DNA of 64,000 nucleotides, taken from the NCBI RefSeq assembly GCF_035083965.1, contig NC_089740.1:11825552-11889551 (forward strand), given 5' to 3'. This document shows positions 24,201 to 41,600 of the stretch, one piece after another. The DNA comes from Branchiostoma lanceolatum. Taxonomy: Eukaryota > Chordata > Leptocardii > Amphioxiformes > Branchiostomatidae. A program made the translations under genes and the position numbers. Position 1 is the stretch's first letter, and each line of letters starts with the position of its first letter. The notes under the pieces are model-generated. The model was not told the origin of the DNA. It saw nothing but the letters and a program-made list of their open reading frames with translations, and searched no databases.

Positions 24201-26180
24201 TAAAAAAACCAAGATGCCAGGCCCCTTGTCTGATTGGTTGGGTTGTTCCAGGCAATCAAAATGGACAGCCTGATTGGTTATTTTGAGTCAGGTGATCAAA
24301 ATGGCCACGTCCATTGAGAGTGGGTAAAACAGAATAGTTTTGACTACTATAAGTGTAAGACATATAGATAAACTCATAAAGTCTTTGGCCAACCTAAGTA
24401 AATACAAGGAAGCCTGTTGAGCTGAGCGATCTCCTGCGCTCGGAGATGTTTCTTGACAGTGATTGGATAATACGATCCTCCCTTCACAGTGGCATCATTG
24501 GCAACAACCATGCACTCGACCCTGTAGTATAAAACAACATATAGGTTAGTGTGAAAGTTTATCTGTCAGTAATTGGTAAATGGACTCACTGAATTTCCAA
24601 CCAGTTCTCTGGTCTTCTTTAGGATGATCAAAGCCCTGATTGCTCAGAACATGTGACCTTCCAAAAATTTGAGACCATTGAAAATTTAAGTTGCTTTTAA
24701 GTGTGATCTATTGTGAAGGAAAAGAAAGGCTATCATTATTTTTAGTCTAAACTTGACAGGCCAGACATTTCATTGTACAAATGTACTCTCCAAGCAGAGA
24801 AGGGGTTCCGGCTGGATTTTGACGGTTTTTTTTAAAACACGTCAAAAACCAGCCGGAACCCCTCCTCTGCTTGGAGAGTAGTACAAATGTATTAAATGTA
24901 AATTTAAGGACAAATTGTACTGGAAGAACTTTATTGACTGTATCCCACCGGAGTAATCCGGATGAAAGACGATGACGGCGATGACGATGAAATGTAAATC
25001 AATGTATAACTTTCTATCTATGAATATATTGTTCCAGTGGTAAAAATTGTGCATTATCATTACGTAGCTTACCCTGACACCCTTCCAATACCAGTGATGA
25101 TTCCCCCAGCAGGCACCTCCTCCTCACCATACAGTTTATAAGCAGCTAACTGAGACAGCTCCAGGAAGGGAGATCTGAAAATTTGTAAAAAAAAATTACA
25201 AATGACCGAAAACTTGAGTTGCAATTCAAGGTAAACCATTTGTCTTTGATGAAATGAATGTTATAATATGCTACAAATTTCCTAAAATCCCAAACTAAAA
25301 ATCACATTTTATTCAAACAAAAAGTAAGTAACGTTACTATTCTTCTCCGTTTACAATGTCTTTGTACATGCTTAACTTATCTTAAGACAGATGAAGTATG
25401 CAATTAGGACAAAGTACTGTAAATGATTACAAAATCACAGTAGCGGCAGGAAAATAGACCGGTTGGGGGAAAATGGAGTAGGTCACGGCACTTAATTTCA
25501 ACGGTGGGAACAAACATTACTGTCTCAAATATCAGTGATAAAATATTTGCGATGATGAAATTTTAGCTGTTGACTAAAATCAAGTTACAGTACCCTGGGT
25601 CCAAGAGGGAGTTGATTCTGTCCCTGGGCAGGAGCTTGCCCCTTGACGTGTGTCGCTGGATGGCCTTCTCCCCTCCACCTTGTGTGATGTTGTTCACTAA
25701 CTGCCTCAGATCCTTTACCAGGGTGTTCATATTATCATAGTTATCCTGAAATGTAAAGATATGATAGATATTGTCATGGCAATAGCCGACATCGGAGTAA
25801 TCATGTAATGTATAAAATCAGTTCATTTCATTTGAAAAAACTAATATCCTTTGACATAAAAATTGATAAATTATGAAGGTTAGACAACTTCAAAATGTTA
25901 ACTTAAGACAAATATCACCACTGGTGAACCTGTAATTTCTGTCTATAAGTTAAATCTCCTGAAAGTAATAAATATATGATGAACGAGATGAGATTTGAAG
26001 CAGTATGGGGAGGGGGGCATATCACTGATATTTTGCACCCACAAAACTAACCTGGTACTCGGCGGAATAAGTGTCCGGTTTTGAGCCGATCACTGGTAGG
26101 GACGCGGTCTGAAACGTCCTCCATCTTGTCTTTGTTATGTCCTTAATCAACCGGCTGCCAAAAGTTCTGCAGACATTCAT
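18216..26180 (-). CDS. MCCC2: Methylcrotonoyl-CoA carboxylase beta chain, mitochondrial
   Basis: Sixteen coding exons: 26052-26180, 25594-25745, 25073-25174, 24394-24521, 23882-23994, 23298-23411, 22934-22998, 22726-22825, 21406-21501, 20995-21067, 20673-20749, 20383-20449, 20074-20230, 19206-19320, 18539-18624 and 18216-18333. They join in phase to 563 residues, the length of human MCCC2. The product is the carboxyltransferase subunit that moves CO2 from biotin on MCCC1 to 3-methylcrotonyl-CoA in leucine breakdown in mitochondria. The N-terminus ([20 protein letters not shown]) is basic and hydroxylated, as expected for a targeting peptide. Hallmarks are [123 protein letters not shown] and the end FGVFRM. 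No frame break is seen. Introns carry several mobile elements, and the exon at 19206-19320 is edged by a minisatellite of itself. It shares an upstream region with FAH. Confidence 0.97.
19291..19800. repeat. 74-80-bp minisatellite made of MCCC2 exon edge plus acceptor
   Basis: The unit GAGTTGGGCCACATGTACAG, GAACCTGGGACTGAGAAATA, AACC...AAAGGTCATGGGTCAAAGGT starts at 19291, 19365, 19441, 19515, 19593, 19671 and 19751 (last copy degenerate). The first 30 bases of copy one are real coding sequence of the MCCC2 exon at 19206-19320 ([10 protein letters not shown] region). On the minus strand each later copy keeps a plausible acceptor (TTTCTCAG before the coding-like part). Splicing into any later copy would meet a stop within about 40 bases, e.g. 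TTTCTAACC. Confidence 0.93.
19841..20038. mobile_element. TA-flanked MITE, copy 1 (Tc1/mariner type)
   Basis: Terminal inverted repeats CTGTAAATGCAGAAATGTT and AACATTTCTGCATTTACAG are flanked by TA on both sides. Length is 198 bp, inside an MCCC2 intron. Inner TGGTTTT.AGTT.GCG and GTTCACGGTGGTTTTATG segments are shared with the inverted copy at 28862-29077. No transposase frame is present. Confidence 0.82.
21905..22693. mobile_element. Foldback element with GCGCGTGAAA iterons and 8-bp target duplication
   Basis: The element is 789 bp in an MCCC2 intron. The direct octamer CATTTCTC flanks it at 21897-21904 and 22694-22701, an 8-bp target duplication as made by hAT-type transposases. The ends GGGTTGGGGTTTTGTGCGCG and CGCGCAGAAAACCCATTCCC are inverted. 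The left end carries four copies and the right end four inverted copies of about AAATTTGCGCGTGAA. Inner arms also pair (AGGTCCCTTGGGAATA/ATTCCCAAGGGAC, GTGTCAGAAAATGTGC/GCACATTTTCTGACAC). The centre holds one more inverted iteron pair near 22273 and 22300. No coding frame is visible. Confidence 0.88.
23201..23288. mobile_element. TTAACC-ended mini-element, copy 1
   Basis: Starts TTAACCTTCTCCCTGCTGCC and ends TTCAGAGTGATAAAGGTTAA. Similar copies occur at 35039-35116 and 63804-63885. The short inverted ends contain TTAA, which suggests a TTAA-target (piggyBac-like) or very small MITE. It sits 10 bases from an MCCC2 exon (23298-23411). Confidence 0.65.
24786..24878. mobile_element. Palindromic TA-flanked MITE (CTCCAAGCAGA tips), copy 1
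   Basis: A 93-bp near-perfect hairpin: CTCTCCAAGCAGAG and GGGGTTCCGGCTGG pair with CCAGCCGGAACCCC and CTCTGCTTGGAGAG around a T-rich loop, flanked by TA. The tip is shared with elements at 38485-38617 and 40584-40710, but the arm sequences differ. It lies in an MCCC2 intron. Confidence 0.85.
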
Positions 26181-26763
26181 GTTTAAAGCCTAGAGAGGGC
26201 GCGAATTTCTGAGAAAAATAGTTCACCAAAAATCACACGTCCGCCATTTGCATGACCTGCCTGTGACCTCTCACAGACTGACATGCAGATTTCTTTTAAA
26301 GAAGACAAAATTTGTGACATTATGAGTATGAAAATAATAATTCAATTATTTTGATTGGATTTAAGAGTTTATTGAGGTAATCTAGACCAATATTAGAAAA
26401 ACATAAGGACATGTGATTGGCCACACCACTGCCACACCTCTTTTGAAACAGTCTACTATGTTACTAGGGGTGAAGATATTCTTTATATTTTTCTTTTTTG
26501 ACTGACTCGAATAATATATATCCTTTAAATCATATTTCGATCATTAAAATATTTTAATTGGCACAAATATAACAATTTTTGTGGCGTTAAATGCTGTAAA
26601 TATTTATAAGTATAAGAAAATTGTCCCCCAATTCAAATGAACTCATGAACTGAACGACCTTTCACCCACGTGGCTCATACTGTGGAGTCCTGACTTTGTT
26701 GGAAAGACAGAGTTGTTCATGGAAAACGCCGCTAACGCTGCAAAGAAACCCAAACTGGTCACC
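26181..26763. promoter_or_regulatory. Shared divergent promoter of MCCC2 and FAH
   Basis: Only 583 bases separate the MCCC2 ATG (minus, 26180) from the preferred FAH ATG (plus, 26764). Both 5' UTRs and both promoters must therefore lie here unless distant non-coding exons exist. No TATA box, GC box or CpG-rich core is evident. The middle (26320-26640) is AT-rich. The layout is visible; bidirectional activity is inferred. Confidence 0.6.
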
Positions 26764-33180
<6,417 letters not shown>

Positions 33181-34568
33181 ACTGTCCAGTACTGAGGGGG
33201 GCAAGTGCCACTACCAAATAGTTGACTTGGGATGAATTTTACTACCCGGTTTGCTGTAGAAACATAGGTTTGAGACCGGGTTTGATGTAGAAACATAGGT
33301 TTGGAGATCTAACAGGACCAGTCTTGATCAAGATACATAAAAGTAGACAATGTATCTTTCTATGAAGGAATGATAAGGTTTTGTGTGATGACCACCTGTT
33401 ATGTTTTGTAATCTTTTTCTCTGCTTTTTAGAAACTGTGTTTTGCTTACCCAGTCAAAATCGTTACAAAAAATGTGAAGAATCATTAACAAGACAATTCT
33501 ACATGTGTACTAGTAATGAAAAGAAGCTTACCAAAAAATGATGAGACACAAAATTTATTGTGTGTTAGATTGTGGATGAAATTTTGTCTAATGAACACTA
33601 CAATTATGGTCTAAAATTGCAATTTGATAGTAGTTCTGGTTGACAAAGACTGCAGTTATTATAGAGGTGTAATATTGTGATACAACAAGATCTGTACTGT
33701 ACATCATGTATCTAAAGTGTTCAAAAATATGGCTGTTCAGAAATATTTTATAAAACTGGTTACTGCATTTTTAGAAATCTTTATTTTTGGTGGTGATACA
33801 TACAATGTACGTCTAGAATTGTAACGTTACATCTACTACATATATATGCTTTCTAGCTGCCCAATCTATAGCTAAATTTTGCTGTCCAATACTTATTGAG
33901 TGTGTTATAGGTGGATACGTCATCTGGTGCATTGGAATAAATGTCTCTGTCAAAAAAGTACTTACATATGGCCTTGGTGTGTGTTTTTTTAGTCTCTACC
34001 AGACTAACCGCGTCGGCTATAGAGTGAACATTTGCCGGAGGACTTTGGCCATGGAGGATATTGGACCCTATCTCCATAGCCGACCCCCTTCATACAGTTG
34101 ACTCTATTTGGCCAATTTCTACTATTTTCCCAGCAAACCGTGGACACTGGTAGAGTCTAGTTTTTTTACTATACACACAATGGAGTACTTAAAACCGGTT
34201 AGACAAACATCTGTACAATTATGTGCATTGCACTGAAAAGGTCATAGGTTTAAGGTAACTAGAGTTTGCCCATGGAGCTTGTCTATTGTTGGATGTCCAC
34301 GTAATTAAAAAGGTGAGTTTAAAGCCACAACATACATGACTTTGCATGGCTTTGATTTTAACCCCAATAGTGTGACATGGCGATTAAGATCAGTTCTAAT
34401 TGACCTTGACAGTTGAAAGGTTGAAAGCCTTCTTGCTTTATATCTTAAGGATGAATGTTACACATGACTGAGCAGCAGTGTGAGTGTTTGTGTTAGTTAT
34501 TTATGTAACGATGGACAATATTACTTTATCCTCTAAGTGTTTTCATCTGTTTTAACCAGTCATAGACT
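33181..34568 (+). other. FAH 3' flank and spacer to the next gene
   Basis: Holds the FAH 3' UTR and the promoter side of the next plus-strand gene. A small direct duplication (GTAGAAACATAGGTTTG at about 33257 and 33289) lies just after FAH. AATAAA at about 33931 is a possible poly(A) signal. I see no other exon and no TATA box that I would trust. Confidence 0.45.
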
Positions 34569-37443
34569 ATGAAGGTGTCCGTCATCTTTCACTGGCTCGT
34601 TGTGGCAGTTCTACTGGGAACAATTCTACTGTTGTGCATGTATATCAGCTTAGGAAATACTGAAGGAAATGTTGCGGTGACGTTGGTGAACTCCACACGA
34701 CTGTCTCGAGATGTGCCAGGTAGGATATGATTGATTTCCATACTAGGAGGTAGAATCCTCAAATTTAACCTGTGATGAAATATTTATTACTTAGTTACTG
34801 TCTAGTTATTAACCAAACATTGTAAAACTGAATGTTGATGTTTTTAGTTAACATTATAGTCAAAGCTGCATATCGTTACATGATTGTGCACTTTCTTTTA
34901 TACATATAGACAACCGAAGTCTTGCAGAGAAAAGGCAGTCTGTGAGGATGGCACTGATTAAGGAGTACTGCAGGAAAAATGACAGGAGAAACATTGTAAG
35001 TTCCCTTGTTATCTTAACCAGATGGTGATGATGATCTTAACCTTCTCCCTGCTGCCGAACCAAATAACTAAAGGGCTACCTTAGCAGTCTGAAGGCTAAA
35101 CAAGAAGGTGTTAAATATGTGACTGACTATGATGTTCTAAAATATCGATTTTTGGCGAATTTTTTTTTGTTATCAAACAAAAAAAATTCGCCAAAAATCG
35201 ATATTTCAAAATAGTCGAGTTGACACGCGTCATTCTTTGAGTATTACTATCAGGTACATTCCTGCAAAGTTACATTGATGAACATCGAAGCACAAGCCAA
35301 GGAGAGGGTTTTTTCTAAAAAAGGGGCGTGGCCTTATAAATCTTGATTACGTAATCATGACATCATACTAATTAATACAAATTATCACCTTGCTATAAGG
35401 TACTACCTGGAAAAAAATTAAGGTTGAGGAAGGTTTATAAAGCTTAAGAAAGGGTTTTTTCAAAAACATCCCAAAATTCCTCAGCCACCCTTCAACAATA
35501 CCTTAAGTATTATCTGACATACTGGATGGTGCAAAATTGTTTTTTTGAGTTACTTTTCTTTGAGTTGGATTAAAAGTTTGAGAACTTAACATTATGCTAT
35601 CGATCAAAACAAGTGAACATCTATTAGCCTTTCATTCTAATATACCTGTTTTTCTGTGCTGTTTTTCACAGACCTTCCCACCACTAAGACGTTTCGTCGT
35701 TGATGAAAGACACAAACTCCTCTACTGCCAAGTCTTCAAGACTGGAAGCACGACAACCTTAACAATCTTACACAACCTGGAGCATGGGAAGAAAAGATCA
35801 ACTCGTGGAATGAGAAAGACTCTGGACACCCACCCGTTTAAACGTCTGAACAACTATACAAAGGAAGGAGTTCGTCTCCGTTTTGAGAAATACACCAAAC
35901 TCATGATTGTTCGCGATCCGTTAGAAAGGTGATTATATATTGATCGGTGTTTAATAAGTTACAATGCCTGCAATCAGCTAAACATTTAGGAATTTTGTTG
36001 AATATTTTCATTTGAATTGGAAGAAACAAAATTCACGAATGTTGTCTTGTTCTACGTTTACATTATTCTTGTGTATTCCTTGAAGATTATGGCTCTAAGA
36101 AAGTTTTTATATCTCTATATGTAAAATTATGATATGTCCGATGAAAGTAGACTAAGTGTTTTACTGACTTCTTCGATTGTAATTTTTTAGCCTTTTCTGC
36201 CACGAACCTTGGACTTAAAGTTAGACTGACTTTTTTTAATTTGTCAATATGATTTTGTAGACTGGTGTCAGCATGGAAGGACAAGTTTGTTGTGGCACCA
36301 GCGCGGTTTGGGTACTGGAAAACATACCAGTCTATGCTGGAGGCTCTTTCCTCAGATACATTGAGACAACAGGTATATCTAATCATTAAAGATCTTTAAC
36401 GACACTTATACAAGTAACTGTGACCAATAGAAAGCATATTTTGTATTCAATATATTCTGTGTTTGTATGATTATGTAATACATGTAATTTGTCTATTCTT
36501 CTTTTTATGTTCTCTTCAGGTATCAACTAAAAAGACTGAAAACGGGACAATTCAACAGGTTCCTTTTCTGGCTTTCATCAAAGCAGTAGGAACCAACCGG
36601 AGAGACTGGCAGGACCTGCACTGGCAGCTGATCTCTAACCTATGTACTCCCTGTCAGGTAAGTATTATCATTCATATTAGTAAAAACTGCCCAAGATCTA
36701 GAAGACCACTCAGGGGGCTGATAAAATCTGGTCTATGTGGACAGGTGGTCAATATAGACAGGATTTTTCTTGCTTGTGTCAGGAGGAAAGTTATCTAAGG
36801 GACCACCAAAAAGTGGTCACATTGAATAATACTGTATGGTCCTTATGTAGAGGTGGTAACTTGTATAGGTTTGACTGAATAATTATACAAAATAGTTTTT
36901 ACGAGTGTTCAGAACTTTGTCTTTTTAATGACGTTAGGTATAACACTCGGAAAAAAGCTGTTCAGAGCATTGATTCTTGAGTTTATTGCCAAATAAACAT
37001 CATTGCCTATTTCCACGTCCATTGCTAAGTCATTGTCATATATAATACATTTAGAAATAGGTAAGTTATTCCCACAAAATTAAAAGCTTAATTGTGAGTG
37101 AAATACAGTCACTTTAATTGTTTTTATGTCCATGATGCCTACTTTGCTGACTTCAAAATTTTTGTTTAATCTTCTTTTTAAGATTGACTATGATTTTATT
37201 GCACATACGGAAACCTTGGCAGAAGACTTCCCACTGTTCTTCAAGAAAGCTGGTATTGTTGGCAGGAATGATCTTCTTCCAAAAACACAATCAAGAGAAG
37301 GCGATAGACTGCTCTGGGACTTCTACAGGCAGGTTCACTTGGAAGACTTGCACAGAATCAAGCTGAAATTCAAGGCAGACTACGACATGTTTGGCTACTC
37401 TTTTGATGAAGATATGACAGAAATGTTAAACCATCGATCATAA
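34569..37443 (+). CDS. HNK-1-family carbohydrate sulfotransferase, no EGF domains
   Basis: Six exons: 34569-34719, 34910-34995, 35672-35928, 36261-36372, 36520-36657 and 37183-37443. They join in phase to 334 residues. A type II anchor lies at about 5-26 (VIFHWLVVAVLLGTILLLCM), followed by a short stem. The sulfotransferase_2 domain has the PAPS loop FKTGSTTTL (101-109) and the 3'-phosphate loop VRDPLERLVSAWKDKF (159-174). The tail [13 protein letters not shown]-type segment appears as [16 protein letters not shown], followed by DYDMFGYSFDEDM. PAPS-dependent sulfation of Golgi glycans is inferred from the family; the acceptor sugar is unknown. The introns around DPLER, before the V/LKFDF-type exon and after TPCQ match those of the gene at 10.7-15.4 kb in position and phase, so the two are paralogues. 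This one lacks the EGF exons and has Ser for the Cys of the PAPS loop. In-frame context supports the ATG at 34569. Confidence 0.9.
35039..35116. mobile_element. TTAACC-ended mini-element, copy 2
   Basis: Starts TTAACCTTCTCCCTGCTGCC and ends AAGAAGGTGTTAA, related to 23201-23288 and 63804-63885. It lies in an intron of the sulfotransferase. Confidence 0.6.
35141..35214. repeat. Near-perfect hairpin
   Basis: AAATATCGATTTTTGGCGAA followed by a T run pairs with an A run and TTCGCCAAAAATCGATATTT around the loop GTTATC. The arms are about 32 bases with almost no mismatch. It is probably a tiny palindromic element in the intron. Confidence 0.85.
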
Positions 37444-38652
37444 ATTCTACAAGAAATCTGTTGAAATTATGGTTACAGTTTTTACAACCCTAAGTACAGA
37501 CACCACTTTGTTCTAGATGCTTAAGACTTGCATATTTTTCATTCATGATTGCATAGCCAATGTATCCAGGGTGTCACATAAGGCCCTTGCCCCATATACA
37601 CTGCATATGAGACCCCTTCGGGGTCCTTTAGCTTTGAGGTGTTTAAAAGTCACACCCATCTATGTTCACCCTCTAACACAAACCCAAAACATATGGGCTT
37701 CATAACATAATGGTGTAGGAACAAAAGGCTATCCCCAAAATTATAGTGTAAGTTGGAAAATCTTATTCAAAGTTAACGCCCCCTTATATAGAGAGACTAG
37801 GTAGGTAGGTAGGTATATAGAGAGAGATTTTAACTATGTAGTGATACGATAAAAACATTCAGTCGCAAATATTTGTATTTTTTGGACATTTTATTACAAA
37901 AATCGCAGTTTAAAATAATGTTCCAAAGCACACTGTGCTGCATATGTGTATATAAGGCCTCTAAGAACATTATGCATTAAGCTTGATCATTAGAATGATT
38001 TCGACTTGCATAAGCGTAAATTTTTGACATCCTTATACAGCTGTGTGGTGCCGATACTAGTTAAATTTCATACACTAGTGAAATGTATTACCTTGATGAT
38101 AAGCTGAATATGAAAATACAAAATGATAACTGTTCCAAAATGTTACACAGAAAAGCATTGATGAAATATGTTCTTGAAAAGTATAAAAGAGTGCTGTTAA
38201 AAAGCTCAGTAGCTTTGATTATGTTTAATTTGCTCACCAATACCAACATCTCAAAGCTAAAACAACTTTGAAATAATACAAGTGTACATATGCACCAATT
38301 TCCTTTAAAATACTTTCAAAGGAGTGCATGCGATGATCAAACAAATTAAACCGTTACGTGTCATTGTCAGTTTGTAAGCAGTCTCTTGTATTTCTCCTGA
38401 CATACAAATCTACCCAACATAGTACAGTTTTCTCTTGATTTTGTTGTTGCTGTCGACATCTTTCTACTAAGGTATGTTCAGCTAATCTCCAAGCAGATCC
38501 ATCGGTGGCAAGGCAGTATCAAAAAGCTAGGCAAACATGTGACAAAAGTCACCGTAGGCTTTGGGTACAGGTTGGCCCTTCTGAGCTGCCTTACCACCGA
38601 TACATCTGCTTGGAGATTATGTTTCAGCAAGTAACGATTTTCATGGCAGGTT
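37444..38652. other. Convergent intergenic spacer with a palindromic MITE
   Basis: 3' flanks of the plus-strand sulfotransferase and the minus-strand sialyltransferase. A short (GGTA)n run lies at 37798-37815. A palindromic element occupies 38485-38617 (separate entry), 35 bases from the sialyltransferase stop, so it would lie in that gene's 3' UTR. No gene is seen. Confidence 0.5.
38485..38617. mobile_element. Palindromic TA-flanked MITE (CTCCAAGCAGA tips), copy 2
   Basis: ATCTCCAAGCAGAT and CCATCGGTGGCAAGGCAG pair with CTGCCTTACCACCGAT and CATCTGCTTGGAGAT. TA flanks both ends and the length is 133 bp. The loop region is partly paired. It shares tips, but not arms, with 24786-24878 and partly with 40584-40710. 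Confidence 0.85.
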
Positions 38653-41600
38653 TTAGGCACTTATGCTGGAGTTCGAGTTAATCTCGCAAGGGTGCGTTGT
38701 GATGTTAACGATCCCCTCGCTGTAGAGTTGAAGCAGATGTCCGAACTCTTCGGAGATGTTGTGAACCACGGAGTTGATGCTGCTCTTGTCGTAGTAGTGG
38801 TAGGGTATGTTCTTGCCTTGGCGGTCTGTGGAGAAAGGCCAGAATCCGTACAGCTGCACTTGGCTGCAGAGAGCTATGGCGGCGCTGGTGAGAAACAAGC
38901 CTGGATAAAAACAAGGGGGGATACAAACTCAGTCACGTTTTGGGGACGGCATTTTTGTAGCAACGTCACCTTGTCTCATTATCATAGAAGCAGCAGAGTG
39001 AAACATTGAAAATGAGCACTTTGCTAGTTGTTTATACCAAACACCATTTGGTGAAACTTTGTACTCATAAAGATATGATCATTTGGAGAAAACGTGTACA
39101 GTGTTTGCTCCCTTGCAATGCGCCCTCGGGCATGAGTTTTCAAATAGATAAATATAGCTAAGGCCTGTATCTGTATAGCCGATATAATCGCCATTCAGCG
39201 TAACACACCAGTTTCGCTGGCACGCGGCGCGACAGCACATGGTTATATCAGGGCTCTGTCACAATTGTGCGTATAAGTACGCGTGAGTTGCGCATTAACA
39301 TTTTTCTTGTTTAAGTAAGGTTTGTGGGGGAAAAGTTGTTTTCTACTTTGACCCACCGTTGTGTAGCCTAGTGATCGTACCTAAGAAATCACTTCTTCGG
39401 CTGCAAACTTAACCTAAACCAAAAACATGTTAATACGCAACTCCTGCGGACTTGCATATACACACAAGTGTGACAGGGGCTTTACACCGAAAGACCTGGG
39501 TTGTACATGTATGCCGTACCTGTGGATAGCCTTCTCTCCGTGACGTTCCTCCCGCGCCAGAACTCCGTCACGCCCTCCAGGTACGTCGGGTGGGAGAAGT
39601 ACACCTTCTGTCGGGCGTGTCTGTGGCGCGCTAGCAGGTCTGCCTGGATAGACAACGTGAAAAAATACACAGAAAAGTGGGCATGGCCTCTAGCTATACA
39701 TTCTATAACTGTTTACATCTACTAATGCTAGGGTCACATTTCCAATCCGGGGCCCGGCCGGGCAGTCTTTGGAAACGAAAAGTATGATATAAAAGACAAC
39801 AAAACCACAAAACGTACCCGAAATATATTAAGAGCATAGCTTGGGCAAATCTATTGACATACACTTTGATTTTTCTTTTCCGCAAACAACCCGGCCGGGC
39901 CCCGGCTAGGGAATGTGACCCTAGCATAACATAATTGCACCACCATTAACCATATACATTTCCAAAAGGGTAAGTGATATTCAGATTGTTATGATCCACA
40001 AGGGTTTGTGCTTCATTGTCTCGTTGTTTAGATTCAGATACAGAAATTACTACTTTTGAAAAAGAATGGACATGTCCTGTACAAGTCATGTACATGTCGA
40101 AGATTTGTAATAGTTGGAATACCCAGCTCAGCACCAAGGAGAGGTCCTATTACAATTGTGCTATATAATCATGTGATGATTGGTGATATACTCAAGAGCA
40201 TCGCATGCAAGAAAATTATGACTGTAATAATGATCAAATATCATTCCGTAACTTACCTTTATAACGATGTCGGTTACCTCTCTGAAGTGGAATGGATTGG
40301 TGTAAACAAGTGCGTTGCCATAGTGACCCATGTCACGCAGAAATCTGTCCTGATCTCTTCTCATTAACAGCCACTTATACCTGGAAATAACAAGATGACA
40401 TCTGTTGATTCATAGATCTGTCTGAGAATAACTGCTAAATACATGGCTATCCAATCAAAATGCATCTGATTGAATGATTGATTGATTGATTGGTCGATAA
40501 GATTACGCTATGAAAAGGCAGATTTACGAAGAAAATACTTACAATTTTGCAATCAATATCATGTCTATCGGTATCAAAACTTAATCTCCAAGCAGATCTA
40601 TAGGTGGCAACTACAATAACTAAAGAGCAAAAGCAGTTTTCTCGGTGGCCAATAAAACTGATTTTGCCCTTTGGATACTGTAGTTGCCACCTATAGACCT
40701 GCTTGGAGATTAAGTTTTGATACCGGTACACATGATATAATTTGCAAAATTGTAAGTATTGTCTTCGTAAAACTGCCTTTAATTTGCATAGCGTGATGTT
40801 ATCGATTTAACTTAGTTCGACAAGCTACTACAGACTTACGTGTGTATAAGGATGGACGGATTGAGCGTCATCAGCCCAGTTTTCCTCCCAACATCTTCCG
40901 TGTAGTTCCCGTCAACTGGAGCAAAGTTACATCTGCCAACATCAAACAATATTTCATTTTTCTAGTCATTACATACGATTTACATTCATTACTATTGATT
41001 TGTATATGGTGTACTTAGGGTTAATCATCCAACATGGCGGACAATGCCTACGTCATAGTCACGTGAGCACTAACACTGTATAGTGGAGTTGAAGAGTAAG
41101 CCGTAAGTCAGCACAAGAAATGATGAAATTCTCTAAAATAGTCAAAAACCTGTCTAGAATAATCAGAAACCTGTCTAAAATAATAATGATAAAAACTACG
41201 ATACTAGTTGTATAGCTATGACGATGTGTAAAAATACAAATGTACCTTATAACCAAGTCAGAAGAGTCGATTTTGTTGCTACATTTGCTGTTTTTCAGGA
41301 TGCCACTGTTGCCGACCACGGCACAAGTGTTGAATCTGTCATTTTTGGAAAAAGGCAACTCCTGAAAAATGAATATCGTTTAACAGTTGAATAAAATGTT
41401 TGAAAAACTTGTCTTGTCTTATCCTAGCATTAGCTGCTAAACAAATTCGCAAATGTTGTACTTATCAATCATCGTACGAATTAAGCTACGTTTCACTAGA
41501 TACCAAGTATATATGCAAAGGTGGCTATATCAGATACCATGCTTTTCGAACTAGAAACTTTGCCAAATAAAGCAGCCGGCCAAACTCCCTCGGGCTACAA

